A DNA stretch of 64,000 nt from Streptomyces sp. HUAS ZL42 (lineage in GTDB: Bacteria; Actinomycetota; Actinomycetes; Streptomycetales; Streptomycetaceae). Shown piece by piece: positions 1 through 8,849 of this stretch (its first letter is position 1; each line of letters opens with the position of its first letter). Location of the stretch: positions 496,001 through 560,000 of the forward strand of contig NZ_CP160403.1 of NCBI RefSeq assembly GCF_040782645.1, in the 5' to 3' direction. The notes under the pieces were generated by a model. That model ran no database searches. It saw only the letters and a list, made by a program, of their open reading frames with translations, and was not told where the DNA came from. Both the position numbers and the translations under genes were made by a program.

Positions 1-151
1 GGGACAGACCATCGGCCGCATCATCGACCCGGTCGACGGCGCCGAACACAAGGTCTCCGCCGTCTCCACCGGAACGATCATCTACAACATGAACGGGCTG
101 ACCGTGCGCCCCGGCACGCACCTCGCCGCCGTCGCCGCCCCCCACGACTGA
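1..151 (+). CDS. C-terminal end of an AstE/aspartoacylase-family deacylase (cut by window edge)
   Basis: The first 49 complete codons are the C-terminus of a zinc deacylase of the succinylglutamate desuccinylase/aspartoacylase (M14-like) family. The residues GRIIDPVDG, IIYNMNGLTVRPGTHLAAVA match the end of the complete paralogue on the minus strand at 19717-20784 (GRIVDPTDG, IFYGMHGLTVAPGTELAALA). The catalytic part lies outside the window. It is followed by remnants of the same transport genes that follow the paralogue, so it belongs to a second, inverted copy of that operon. Whether the rest of the gene is intact cannot be seen. Confidence 0.75.
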   Translation, partial: GQTIGRIIDPVDGAEHKVSAVSTGTIIYNMNGLTVRPGTHLAAVAAPHD

Positions 152-216
152 CGGGCCTCATGCCCGCCCAATGAACCGTCCCCATCCCAGTGAGCTGGCC
201 TTCCCGTTGAACCCGT

Positions 217-530
217 GCTTCCCTGTGGCCTACCCCCGCTCACGGAGGACGAGCGCAACGCACTCGCCGGTGCGCCCAAACACTACGACAAGGGCTTCGA
301 CACGGACATCGACTGGTGGCTGAAGAACGAAGCGGCCGTCACCAACGCTGGTTGGAGTGGACTCACGGCTCAACTCGGTGTCGCCACACAGTCCGTCAAG
401 GTGACCGGCGTCAAGCCGGCCACCGCGACAGGCACAGCGCAAGAAGTTCCGCGACCAGCCTGGTCCGCCTCGACCGGAGCGGCGGCCTGCTGAAGGCCCG
501 CCGCCACGGCCTCGCCTCCGGCACCCGGTC
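217..530 (+). pseudogene. Fossil of ABC substrate-binding protein end plus deleted ATPase
   Basis: This stretch aligns at nucleotide level with the intact operon at 17.4-18.7 kb on the other strand. Positions about 217-360 match the last codons of the substrate-binding protein (LTEDERNALAGAP, DWWLKNEAAVT), with one G lost just after the AAVT codons. The ATPase start then follows, with its GTG changed to ACG (AQLGVATQSVKVTG versus AEFGVATPSVEVAG). At about 450 the match jumps to a C-terminal part of the ATPase (VRLDRSGGLLKARRH), so roughly 700 bp holding the Walker and signature motifs are gone. No product is expected. Confidence 0.8.
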
Positions 531-594
531 GCGCCGGAGACTCTTGCCGCGGGGGCTTGCGACCTTGACCTATTCGCGAAGGAGACGGTCCACT

Positions 595-1056
595 GTGGAC
601 ACCATCGACGAGAAGATCATCGCCGAGCTGACCCGCAACGCCCGCATCTCGCACTCGGACCTGGCCGGCAAGGTGCTGCTGTCCCGTAACGCGGTGCGCC
701 AGCGCATCGAACGGCTGGAGCGCCAGGGCCACATCGCCGGCTACACCATCGTCCGCGCAGGCGGCGACAGCGGCGATGTGGTCTCGGCGCTCGTACTCGT
801 CTACCGCCAGGACCGCATGCGTGGCGGCGACGTCCTGGCCGCGCTCAAACGCATCCCCGAGGTCGTCATCTGCGAGATTCTCAGCGGCGACTTCGACATC
901 ATGGTGCGCCTGGAGGCGGCCTCGCTGGAACGCGTACGGAGCATCTGGGAGGACATCGCCAAGATGCCCGGCGTACGGGACACCGTCACGGCGCTCACCC
1001 TGTCCCGGGTGGTCAACCGCCCGCGAGGAGAGCAGGGGCCAGCGGCAGCGGCGTGA
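595..1056 (+). CDS. Lrp/AsnC-family transcriptional regulator
   Basis: A 153-residue protein of usual Lrp/AsnC length. An N-terminal winged helix-turn-helix (about residues 1-60, with IDEKIIAELTRNARISHSDLA and the recognition-helix region LLSRNAVRQRIERL) is followed by an alpha-beta RAM/AsnC effector domain (about 70-145). The GTG start at 595 is chosen because a GAAGGAG ribosome site lies 12 bases upstream and the Lrp homology begins there; longer readings run into the fossil transporter sequence. It converges on the aldehyde dehydrogenase-homoserine dehydrogenase pair, and regulators of this family often sense amino acids of the pathway next door. Control of that pair, or of the lost inverted operon copy, is an inference. 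Confidence 0.88.
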   Translation: MDTIDEKIIAELTRNARISHSDLAGKVLLSRNAVRQRIERLERQGHIAGYTIVRAGGDSGDVVSALVLVYRQDRMRGGDVLAALKRIPEVVICEILSGDFDIMVRLEAASLERVRSIWEDIAKMPGVRDTVTALTLSRVVNRPRGEQGPAAAA

Positions 1057-1212
1057 ACTGCGCGGTGGCGTGTTCCCGGCCGAGCGATCCGCCCTGGGCC
1101 ACCGGGTCCACCACGTTCGTCCTGTCGCGAGGGCCCCTTCCGCAATCCAGGCGGCGGCCGCTCCGGCAGGTCGCGGCACTGCCCAGGGGGTCGTGCTCGG
1201 TGCGGAAGGTGG

Positions 1213-2643
1213 TCATGGCACCACTTCGCTGATGTGGTTGACGCAGACGACCTTGGGCTGGGTCATCTCCTCGAAGGCGAAGCGCACGCCTTCGCGGCCC
1301 ATGCTGCCGTACTTGAACCCGCCGAACGGCATGGCGTCGAAGCGGTAGTCGGACGAGTCGTTGATCATCACTCCGCCGGCTTCCAGCAGCCGGGCCGCGT
1401 TCAGGGCGCGGTCCAGGCGGGAGGTGAAGATGCCCGCGTGGAGGCTGTAGTCGATGGCGTTGGCCTGCTCGATGGCGTCCTCGAAGGACGTGAAGGGCTG
1501 CAGCACGACGACCGGGGCGAACACCTCCTCCTGCCAGATCGAGCAGGTCGCAGGGACGTCTTCCAGGACGGTCGGCACGTACAGGGAGCCGGTGGCGTCG
1601 TTGCCGCACAGCAGTGCCGCGCCCTGGGCCACCGCCGTGTCGACCTTGGCGCGGGTGGCGGCCGCGGCCTCCTGGGTGATCATGGGGCCGACGTCGGTGC
1701 GCTCGTCGAGCGGGTCGCCGACGCGCAGCAGCTTGGTGCGGGCGACGAAGGCGTCGCGGAAGCGCTCGTAGACCTTGGCCGCGATGAGGATCCGCTGAGT
1801 GCCGATGCAGTTCTGGCCGGCGGCCCAGAACGCGCCGGAGACGCAGGAGGCCACGGCCTCGTCGAGGTCGGCGTCGTCCATGACGATGACCGGGGCGTTG
1901 CCGCCCAGGTCCATGGCGAGCTTCTTCAGGCCGGCGGTGCGGGAGATGGCCTCGCCGGTGGCGAATCCGCCGGTGAAGGACACCATGCGCACGTCGGGGG
2001 CGGTCACGATCGCGGCGCCGATGTCGGCATTGCCGTTGACGACGGTGACGATCTCCTCGGGCAGGCCGGCCTCGATGAGGGTGTCGACCAGCCGCAGCGC
2101 GGACAGCGGTGTCAGCGCCGACGGTTTGAGGATGACGGCGTTGCCCCCGGCGATGGCCGGGCCGAGCTTGTGGGCGACCAGGTTGAGGGGGTCGTTGAAC
2201 GGGGTGATGGCGGCGATGATGCCCAGCGGCTCGCGGGTGAACCAGCCCTGCCGTTTCTCCGAGCCCTCGTAGGAGTCGAAGGGGATGACCTCGCCGGCGT
2301 TGCGCCGTGCCTCGGCTCCGGACAGGGTCAGCGTGTTGACCGCGCGGGCGACTTCCTTGCGGGCCTGGACGATGGTCTTGCCGGCCTCGCTGACGATCAG
2401 CTGGGCGAAAGACTCGGCGCGCCGCTCGATCAGGCGGGCGGCGCGTTCCAGGACCGCGGCCCGGGAGGCGCGGGAGAGCGCGGCCGCGGTGCGGCGCCCG
2501 CACCTGGCCTGCTGCAGGATCGCGCCGGCGGCGCCCGCGTCGACGGTGGGCACCGAGGCGATGACCTCGCCGGTGTAGGGGTTGTGCACGGGCGCCATGT
2601 CGGTGCCGAGTTCGATGCCGGGGGGCACGGCGGTGTCAGACAC
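1213..2643 (-). CDS. NAD(P)-dependent aldehyde dehydrogenase
   Basis: A 476-residue aldehyde dehydrogenase. It has the catalytic cysteine (C279 in GQNC), the NAD-site segments [17 protein letters not shown] and [19 protein letters not shown] carrying the catalytic-base region, and the C-terminal [15 protein letters not shown]. The start is GTG at 2643, with an AGGAGA site upstream and homology from [10 protein letters not shown]. The start overlaps the end of the homoserine dehydrogenase gene by 8 bases, so the two are translationally coupled. The family oxidises aldehydes to acids. Beside a homoserine dehydrogenase, aspartate semialdehyde is a reasonable candidate substrate, but the sequence does not prove it. 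Succinate-semialdehyde or phosphonoacetaldehyde-type activity is equally possible. Confidence 0.85.
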   Translation of the reverse strand: MSDTAVPPGIELGTDMAPVHNPYTGEVIASVPTVDAGAAGAILQQARCGRRTAAALSRASRAAVLERAARLIERRAESFAQLIVSEAGKTIVQARKEVARAVNTLTLSGAEARRNAGEVIPFDSYEGSEKRQGWFTREPLGIIAAITPFNDPLNLVAHKLGPAIAGGNAVILKPSALTPLSALRLVDTLIEAGLPEEIVTVVNGNADIGAAIVTAPDVRMVSFTGGFATGEAISRTAGLKKLAMDLGGNAPVIVMDDADLDEAVASCVSGAFWAAGQNCIGTQRILIAAKVYERFRDAFVARTKLLRVGDPLDERTDVGPMITQEAAAATRAKVDTAVAQGAALLCGNDATGSLYVPTVLEDVPATCSIWQEEVFAPVVVLQPFTSFEDAIEQANAIDYSLHAGIFTSRLDRALNAARLLEAGGVMINDSSDYRFDAMPFGGFKYGSMGREGVRFAFEEMTQPKVVCVNHISEVVP

Positions 2644-3724
2644 GGTGGGTCTCCTGGAGAACGGCGCGGATGGGGGCTGTGTCGTCGTCCGCGTGGCGCT
2701 GGTGGATGGCGATGATGTCCGACAGCAGGGCGCAGGCGGTTTCGGTGCGGCCGGCGCCCGGCCCGGACACTGTGACGGTGCCGAGGAGGTCGGTGTGGAA
2801 GGCGACCGCGTTGAGGGGGCCGGAGATTCCGGCGAGCGGGTGCTGGGCGGGCAGGGCGAGCGGGGCGACGCGGGCATCGACGCTGCCGTCCTCGTGGCGG
2901 GTGGCGGAGCCGACCAGCTTCCAGCGCAGCCCCTTCGAGGCGGCGTCCCGCACCTCGCGGGGGGTGATCGCCGAGATGCCCTCTCGGACGACGTCCTCGC
3001 GGCGCAGGTCGGCGCCGAGAACCTCGTTGGCCAGGATCATGACCTTGAGCTGGACGTCGTGGCCCTCGATGTCGGCGGTGGGGTCGGCTTCGGCGTAGCC
3101 GAGGGCCTGGGCTTCGGTGATGGCCGCCGAAAGCTCGATGCCTTCTTCGAGGCGGCCCAGGATGTAGTTCGAGGTGCCGTTCATGATGCCCTGGACGCCG
3201 GTGATCTCCAGGCCGCCGAACATGCGCCGGGCGGTGCGCAGGATGGGGGTGCCGCTGAGGACCGCGCCCTCGAACTCGAAGCTGACACCGCGCTCGGCGG
3301 CCAGCCGCTTCAGTGCGCGGCCGGCGAGTGCGACCGGGCCCTTGTTGGTGGTGCACACGTGCTTGCCCGATTTCAGGGCCCAGCGCACATGGGAGAGGGC
3401 GGGCTCGCCGTCGGTGGGGTTGGTGAACGTCGCCTCCACGACGATGTCGGCCGGCACCTCGCGGATCACCCACTCGTTGCGCGGATCAGCGCTGCCTCCG
3501 GCAAGGCCCGCGAAGCTCAACTCCCCGGGCTCGGCGGCCAGCAGCGGCGCCAGATCAATGCCGTCGGTGTCCACCAGGGAACCGGCCCGCAGATCGGTGA
3601 TCGCCACCACCCGCAGGGCAAAGCCCAGCTCCTTGGCCAGGCGCTCCCCGCTCTGGGATATGAGTTCGGCGAGGGCGCGGTTGACGCCGCCGAATCCGAT
3701 GAGGGCGAGATCGTATCGGCCCAT
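2636..3724 (-). CDS. hom: Homoserine dehydrogenase without ACT domain
   Basis: A 362-residue homoserine dehydrogenase, interconverting L-aspartate 4-semialdehyde and L-homoserine with NAD(P). The N-terminal Rossmann motif is [11 protein letters not shown], then [10 protein letters not shown], the catalytic-domain NGTSNYIL, and the family signature around [15 protein letters not shown]. Canonical biosynthetic enzymes in actinobacteria carry a C-terminal ACT feedback domain. This one stops before it, which suggests it is not threonine-inhibited and may serve catabolism. ATG at 3724 has an AAGGAG site 6 bases upstream. It is the first gene of a two-gene operon with an aldehyde dehydrogenase, and an Lrp regulator converges on them. 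A housekeeping hom elsewhere would be expected. Confidence 0.85.
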   Translation of the reverse strand: MGRYDLALIGFGGVNRALAELISQSGERLAKELGFALRVVAITDLRAGSLVDTDGIDLAPLLAAEPGELSFAGLAGGSADPRNEWVIREVPADIVVEATFTNPTDGEPALSHVRWALKSGKHVCTTNKGPVALAGRALKRLAAERGVSFEFEGAVLSGTPILRTARRMFGGLEITGVQGIMNGTSNYILGRLEEGIELSAAITEAQALGYAEADPTADIEGHDVQLKVMILANEVLGADLRREDVVREGISAITPREVRDAASKGLRWKLVGSATRHEDGSVDARVAPLALPAQHPLAGISGPLNAVAFHTDLLGTVTVSGPGAGRTETACALLSDIIAIHQRHADDDTAPIRAVLQETHRV

Positions 3725-4470
3725 GAGTTCGCTCCTTCGCAGTCCGCCGCCTTCACGGTGCGGCTGCTGAAGAGCCTCGCTTCTCCGCCTGTCACCTGGT
3801 CCATGTCACAACGGCCACGGCCCATGCCGATCTGCTGTGTCCCAGGGCGATTCGCCCACCCCACCTCCGGCAACACCGTGCTGGAGGGGCCGGACGGCAG
3901 CACATACATCCAATGTCTGCGCTGTCGTGCCGAAGGGGAGAGATTCGCGTCAACTACCCGTCACTGGCGGTGATGCTGCGTCTGCGTCCAGCCCTGCTCC
4001 CGTGGTGGACTCGCCCTTGCAGTACAGGGCCAGGGTGGCCCAATGCTCCGGCGCGGCGGTGAACGCCACGTTCTTGGTCCGCCAGGACACCGTCCAGATG
4101 GACAGCTGCCGCCGGTCGGTCTGCCTGGACAGCATCCGGTCGTTGGAAGTTGCCGCCCGGAACGTCGAGGCAGTCCTGCACGGTCTCCCCGCGCCCACGC
4201 CACTCCCGAACACCCCGAGCCTGCCCGGCCGACACGCCACACTTCCGAACCAGATCGCGCACCTCACAGCCGCTCAGCCGGATTCACTCACACGTACTCG
4301 CCAACCCTTCGAAGGCTGCAGGCAGAGAGTTCAGCCACGCCCTCGGCCGGCCCTCCTGCGATCAGGCCGGTCTCGGCGTCACAAATCCCGCACGCGCGGC
4401 CCGCGGGGCGCCTCCGGCCTCGCCCCTGGCACACTGTCGCCCTCGACACATCGACGCGGAAACGGGACAG
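3725..4470. other. Intergenic region with an unrecognised coding-like fragment
   Basis: About 750 bases between divergent hom and the sigma-factor gene. On the minus strand, about 4130 down to 3950, a reading with strong GC at third positions gives QLSIWTVSWRTKNVAFTAAP and EHWATLALYCKG before a stop. Its upstream part falls into another frame (TVQDCLDVPGGNF). This looks like the remnant of a gene I do not recognise. The promoters of hom and of the sigma-factor gene must lie here. I see no clear terminator, riboswitch or RNA gene. Confidence 0.4.
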
Positions 4471-6051
4471 GTGGAGCGAGTGCGCTCGCAGGACGTGCAG
4501 GAACGGCCGGACGCCGACGTCGTCCTGGCGGCGAGGGACGGGGACCGGCATGCCTCGGAACAGCTGATACGGGACTGTCTGCCGCTCGTCTACAACATCG
4601 TCGGACGGGCGCTGGACGGCCACAACGACGTCGACGACGTGGTCCAGGAGACCATGATGCGGGTTCTGGACGGGTTGCCCGGGCTGGAGCAACCGGACCG
4701 GTTCCGCTCCTGGCTGGTCGCCATCGCCGTACGTCAGGTCCGCGACCGGTGGCGCAGCCAACAGAACCGGCCGACCGCGACACCACTGGAGGAAACCGCC
4801 CATGAGGCGGATCCGCAGGCCGACTTCGCCGATCTGGCGATTCTGCGGCTGGCGCTGTCGGGCCAGCGGCGCGAAGCGGTGGAGGCGACCCGCTGGCTGG
4901 AGGACGAGGAACGCGAGGTGCTCGCACTGTGGTGGATGGAGGCCGCCGGTGAACTGAACCGCAGCGACCTGGCGGCGGCGTGCGGTCTCACACCCCAGCA
5001 TGCCGCGGTGCGCGTCCAACGGGTCAAGGAACGGCTGGAGACCGCGCGCGCCGTGGTAAGAGCCGTAACCAGCTCGCCGCGCTGCACGGACCTGGCCGCC
5101 GTACTCACCTCATGGGACGGGCGGCCTGCGGCGCTGTGGCGCAAGCGGCTGGCACGCCATGTCCGGGAGTGCCCACAGTGCCTGTCCAGCGCGTCCGACC
5201 TGATACCGGCGGAGGGTCTGCTGGGCGGACTCGCGCTGGTGCCCGTGCCGATCGGTCTGGCCGGCCTGGTGCTGGACCGGGCACTGGCGGCGAACTCGGC
5301 CGGGGCGACCGTGGGCACGGACGGGCATGCGGCGAAGGGTGCAGGTCGGATGGCCCGTACGCTCGGCGGGCCGGCCATCAAGCCCCTGGCGGCGGCAACC
5401 GCATGCGCGGTGACCCTCACAGCTGCCGGAGTGGCATGGTACGCCGCCACGCGGTCCCACGAGCCAGCCCCGCGGCCCGTCGCCGCGGCCCCGCTGACGC
5501 CCGCCGCCTCGTCCGTCTCACCGCCCCCGGGAGCGTCCGCCTCACCGACCCCAACACGGACGCCGACAACGACGGCGACCCCGACAACGACGGCCACGGC
5601 GCGGCTTTCCGGGCAGCACGCCCTACGGTCGGTAGACGACCCCGGCCACTACGTGAGCCAGTCCGGCCGACTCGGCATCCTGAAGACGGTCGGCGCCACC
5701 AGCTCCACGGCCACCCGGAAGGCCGCCACCTTCACGTTCGTGCCCGGCCTCGCCGACGCCCGCTGCTACTCGCTCCGGGACACGTCGGGCAGGTATCTGC
5801 GGCACTACACCTTCCGCCTCCGCCTGGACACCAACGACGGATCCGCCCTCTTCCAGAAGGACGCCACCTTCTGCGCGCGCTCCGGCTCCGCCGACGGGTC
5901 GGTCTCCCTGGAGTCGTTCAACTACCCCGGCCGCTACCTCCGCCACCGGGACAACCTCCAGCTGTGGCTCGACCCTTCCGAGAACACCGCCTCGTACCGA
6001 GCCAGCTGCTCCTTCGTCATCGCCGCACCCTGGAGCACCGATGGGTCATGA
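4471..6051 (+). CDS. ECF sigma factor fused to zinc-finger, membrane helix and extracellular AbfB domain
   Basis: A 526-residue single chain. Sigma-2 region about residues 15-97 (DVDDVVQETMMRVLDGLPG, FRSWLVAIAVRQVRDRW); sigma-4 region about 124-197 (EEREVLALWW, LTPQHAAVRVQRVKERL). Next is an anti-sigma-like zinc motif H230-x3-C234-x2-C237, a hydrophobic helix about 304-325 (LAAATACAVTLTAAGVAWYA), a Pro/Thr/Ser-rich linker, then an AbfB-type beta-trefoil domain about 376-522 with its repeated GHYV, GRYLRHYTF, GRYLRHRDNLQLWLD motifs. AbfB (CBM42-like) binds arabinose side chains. The layout implies a membrane-tethered sigma factor with an outside sugar sensor, released by an unknown step. GTG at 4471 or 4480 is possible; neither has a strong ribosome site. 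A GH95 remnant follows. Domain calls are secure, mechanism is inference. Confidence 0.85.
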   Translation: MERVRSQDVQERPDADVVLAARDGDRHASEQLIRDCLPLVYNIVGRALDGHNDVDDVVQETMMRVLDGLPGLEQPDRFRSWLVAIAVRQVRDRWRSQQNRPTATPLEETAHEADPQADFADLAILRLALSGQRREAVEATRWLEDEEREVLALWWMEAAGELNRSDLAAACGLTPQHAAVRVQRVKERLETARAVVRAVTSSPRCTDLAAVLTSWDGRPAALWRKRLARHVRECPQCLSSASDLIPAEGLLGGLALVPVPIGLAGLVLDRALAANSAGATVGTDGHAAKGAGRMARTLGGPAIKPLAAATACAVTLTAAGVAWYAATRSHEPAPRPVAAAPLTPAASSVSPPPGASASPTPTRTPTTTATPTTTATARLSGQHALRSVDDPGHYVSQSGRLGILKTVGATSSTATRKAATFTFVPGLADARCYSLRDTSGRYLRHYTFRLRLDTNDGSALFQKDATFCARSGSADGSVSLESFNYPGRYLRHRDNLQLWLDPSENTASYRASCSFVIAAPWSTDGS

Positions 6052-6075
6052 ACCCCGAGCCACTCCACGCCGGCT

Positions 6076-6880
6076 CACCTGATCGTCACTGCCGGGCGAG
6101 ACCACTGGTACTCCGAACCGCTGCACGCCCAACTCGCCACGCTCGGCACCGATTACGTCGCACTGCGCTCGCGGCACACCGCCCTGCACACCGACTTCTA
6201 CGACCGCTCACACCTCGCCCCTGAACGTCCCGGCCGCCGACCGGCAGCTCTCGGTCAGCGAATTGATCACCCGTCAGAGCGCCGACCGCAGTGTCATCGA
6301 CACCATGCTGCTGGAACGGCTCTACGACGCCGGCCGATACTTCCTCATCAGCTCCAGCGGCGTCCTGCCGCCCCGGCTCACCGGCATCTGGACGGGCGCC
6401 TGGAACGGTGCCTGGGCCGACGACTTCACCACCGACGCCAACGTCAACCTCCAGGTCGCGGGCGGCAACATCCTCGACACCACCGACGTCATGGAGGGCT
6501 ACTTCAACCTGATCCTGGACCAGCTCGACGACTGGCGCACCAACGCCACCAACCTCAACGGCGCCCGCGGCATCCTCGTCCCGCACCGACGGACGAGGTC
6601 ACCGGCGACCAGGCCTTCCTGCGCGACAGGCTCGGTCCCGCCCTGATGGAACAGGCCCTGTTCTACGAGGACTTCCTCACCCGCACGGACACGAGCGGCA
6701 AGGCGGTCTTCCTGCCGTCCTTCTCCATGGAGAACTCACCCGGCAACACCGGCGTCTACTTCTCGATCAACGCCACCGGCGACATCATGGCCGGCAAGCA
6801 CGCCCTGCAGGCCGCGATCGACGCAGCCAACGTCCTCGGTGTCGAACAGGGCAGCGGCCAGGGCGTCGCATCGGCGTCAC
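6076..6880 (+). pseudogene. Remnant of GH95-like alpha-L-fucosidase-type glycosidase
   Basis: Pieces of one glycosidase lie in order but in different frames: DHWYSEPLHAQLATLGTDYV, then LNVPAADRQLSVSELITRQS, LLERLYDAGRYFLISSSG, PPRLTGIWTGAWNGAWADD and NVNLQVAGGNILDTTDVMEG. After RGILVPHR the sequence jumps over a missing segment into VTGDQAFLRDRLGPALMEQA, LFYEDFLTRTD and SMENSPGNTGVYFSINATGD. Both ends are missing, with at least one frameshift and one internal deletion. GH95 enzymes remove fucose or related sugars from plant glycans. At about 6880 the fragment abuts the truncated 3' end of an opposing SDR gene. Confidence 0.75.
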
Positions 6881-7345
6881 GGCCAGGCCCGGCGCCACCA
6901 CGTTGACGCGGAGGTTGCGGGACGCCCACTCGACGGCAGCGCCGCGCGCGAGCGCGATGAGGCCGCCCTTGGCGGCTGAGTACAGGGTCTGGTTCGGCAT
7001 GCCGACCATGCCGAGGCGCGAGCTCACGCACACCATCGACGCTCCCTGCTCGGGAGCCAGCGGCATCAGGTGCTTCATGACCAGGAACGAGCTCAGCAGG
7101 TTGCTGTGCAGCACGTCGCGTGCGTCGTCGTCGGTCATGTCCGTGAGCGGGCCGGACGCTGGAGCCCATGGCAGAGGACGACCACTCCGACGTCGCTCAG
7201 GTGGTGCCGCCCGGGCGCCGAGCTCGGCGACGAAGTTCTCGTCGTTCAGGTCCCCCGCGAGGTAGAGATCGTCCGGATGGTATTCGGGCAGCTCAGGCCG
7301 CCGTCCGGTGAGCAGGAGGTTGGCGCCCTCCGTACCCTCGGGGCC
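6880..7345 (-). pseudogene. Remnant of short-chain dehydrogenase/reductase
   Basis: Minus-strand pieces of an SDR oxidoreductase: LLLTGRRPELPEYH and LAGDLNDENFVAELGA in one frame, then after a frameshift VVLCHGL, DVLHSNLLSSFLVMKHLMPL, VCVSSRLGMVGM and the catalytic motif NQTLYSAAKGGLIALARGAA with VNVVAPGLAVTPM. The nucleotide-binding N-terminus is missing at the aspartase side, and the C-terminus is cut where it meets the GH95 remnant. The catalytic Tyr and Lys codons survive, but no complete product can be made. Confidence 0.7.
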
Positions 7346-7348
7346 CCG

Positions 7349-8758
7349 TCACGCCAGTACCTGGCCGCTGCCCGCGACGACCTCGGGCCGCAGCAGGTCA
7401 GCGAGGGTATCGGCGGGCAACAGGCCCTTCTCCAGGACGAGTTCGGCCACCCCCCGGCCGGTGACGAGGGCCTCCTTGGCGATGTCGGTGGCGGCCGTGT
7501 AGCCGATGTGCGGGTTGAGGGCGGTGACCAGGCCGATGGAGTTCTCCACGGTCCTGCGCAGCGCCCCGGTGTTGGCGGTGATGCCGCTCACGCAGCGCTC
7601 GGCGAGGGTCAGGCACGCCGCCCGGAGATGCGTGATGCTCTCCGACAGGGAGTGCAGGATGATCGGCTCGAAGGCGTTGAGCTGGAGCTGCCCGGCCTCG
7701 GCGGCCATGGTGATGGTGACGTCGTTGCCGATCACCTCGAAGGCGACCTGGTTGACGACCTCGGGGATCACCGGGTTGACCTTGCCCGGCATGATGCTCG
7801 AACCGGCCTGCACCGGCGGCAGGTTGATCTCACCAAGACCCGCACGCGGCCCCGACGACAGCAGGCGCAGATCGTTGCAGCTCTTGGACAGCTTCACGGC
7901 AATCCGCTTGAGCACACCCGACACTTGCACGAACGCGCCGCAGTCCTGGGTCGCCTCGACCAGGTTGGCGGCGGTCACCAGCGGAAGTCCGGTGATCCCG
8001 GCGAGGTGGCGGCGGGCCGACTCGGCGTATCCGGCGGGGGCGTTGAGGCCGGTGCCGATCGCCGTGGCACCCAGGTTGATCTCATGGATCAGCTCGACGG
8101 CCTCGGCAAGACGGGACCGGTCCTCGTCGATCATGACGGCGTACGAGGAGAACTCCTGACCCAGCGTCATCGGCACGGCGTCCTGCAACTGCGTGCGGCC
8201 CATCTTGAGCACACTGCGGAACTCGACGGCCTTGCGGGCGAAGGAGTCCTGCAGGACGGACATCGCCTTGAGCAGTCCCCGTACCGCGAACACCGTCGCG
8301 ATCTTGACGGCGGTCGGGTACACGTCGTTGGTGGACTGGGAGAGGTTGACGTCCTCGTTGGGGTGCAGGAACCGGTACTCGCCCCTGTCGTGGCCCAGCA
8401 ACTCCAACGCCCGGTTGGCGACGACCTCGTTGGCGTTCATGTTGGTCGAGGTGCCGGCACCTCCCTGGATCACGTCGACGACGAACTGCTCGTGCAGCTT
8501 GCCGGAGCGGATCTCCCGGCACGCGGCGACGATCGCGGCCGCCTTCTCCGGCTCCAGCAGACCGAGTTCCTCGTTCGCGAGGGCGGCGGCCTCCTTCACG
8601 GCCGCAAGGGCGTCGACCAGATGCGGGTAGGCGGAGATCGGGGTGCCCGTGATCGGGAAGTTCTCCGTGGCACGCAGGGTGTGAACACCCCAGTACGCCT
8701 CGGCGGGAACATCCCGGGCGCCGAGAAGATCGTGCTCACTGCGGGTGACGGCGGTCAT
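7349..8758 (-). CDS. aspA: Aspartate ammonia-lyase (aspartase)
   Basis: A 469-residue member of the aspartase/fumarase superfamily converting L-aspartate to fumarate and ammonia. The superfamily signature [11 protein letters not shown] lies near residues 318-328. Other marks are [38 protein letters not shown] and [17 protein letters not shown], where the QDAVP wording favours aspartase over class II fumarase. ATG at 8758 has an AGAAGG site about 9 bases upstream. A strong hairpin separates it from the flavin oxidase gene above, so it may have its own promoter. Downstream lies a broken SDR. If the neighbouring operon yields aspartate, this enzyme would feed it into the TCA cycle (inference). 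Confidence 0.92.
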   Translation of the reverse strand: MTAVTRSEHDLLGARDVPAEAYWGVHTLRATENFPITGTPISAYPHLVDALAAVKEAAALANEELGLLEPEKAAAIVAACREIRSGKLHEQFVVDVIQGGAGTSTNMNANEVVANRALELLGHDRGEYRFLHPNEDVNLSQSTNDVYPTAVKIATVFAVRGLLKAMSVLQDSFARKAVEFRSVLKMGRTQLQDAVPMTLGQEFSSYAVMIDEDRSRLAEAVELIHEINLGATAIGTGLNAPAGYAESARRHLAGITGLPLVTAANLVEATQDCGAFVQVSGVLKRIAVKLSKSCNDLRLLSSGPRAGLGEINLPPVQAGSSIMPGKVNPVIPEVVNQVAFEVIGNDVTITMAAEAGQLQLNAFEPIILHSLSESITHLRAACLTLAERCVSGITANTGALRRTVENSIGLVTALNPHIGYTAATDIAKEALVTGRGVAELVLEKGLLPADTLADLLRPEVVAGSGQVLA

Positions 8759-8787
8759 GGGTGTACTGCCTTCTCTCAGGGGGCATC

Positions 8788-8825
8788 GCGGGGGCCTCCC
8801 GCACCACTGTGCGAAAGGCCCCCGC
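8788..8825. terminator. Hairpin terminator between flavin oxidase gene and aspA
   Basis: A perfect 10-bp stem (GCGGGGGCCT at 8788-8797 pairing with 8816-8825) with an 18-base loop, immediately downstream of the minus-strand flavin oxidase gene. There is no long T tract, which is usual in high-GC actinobacteria. It probably ends or attenuates the long operon before aspA. Confidence 0.65.
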
Positions 8826-8849
8826 TGTGTCACTGGTGTCGGCGCCTGC

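Noticed and set aside
316..594. An N-terminal extension of the Lrp regulator
   Set aside because: It reads out-of-frame transporter fossil sequence. A good ribosome site precedes the GTG at 595.
1234..2715. A 493-codon plus-strand frame over the aldehyde dehydrogenase
   Set aside because: Its composition (Gly/Asp/Val/Arg-rich, no motifs) is the usual mirror of a real gene. The minus strand carries complete dehydrogenase motifs.
4150..4470. A longer N-terminus for the sigma factor (extra 107 residues)
   Set aside because: The extra part is Arg/Pro/Ser-rich with no homology. Sigma-2 begins shortly after the GTG at 4471/4480.
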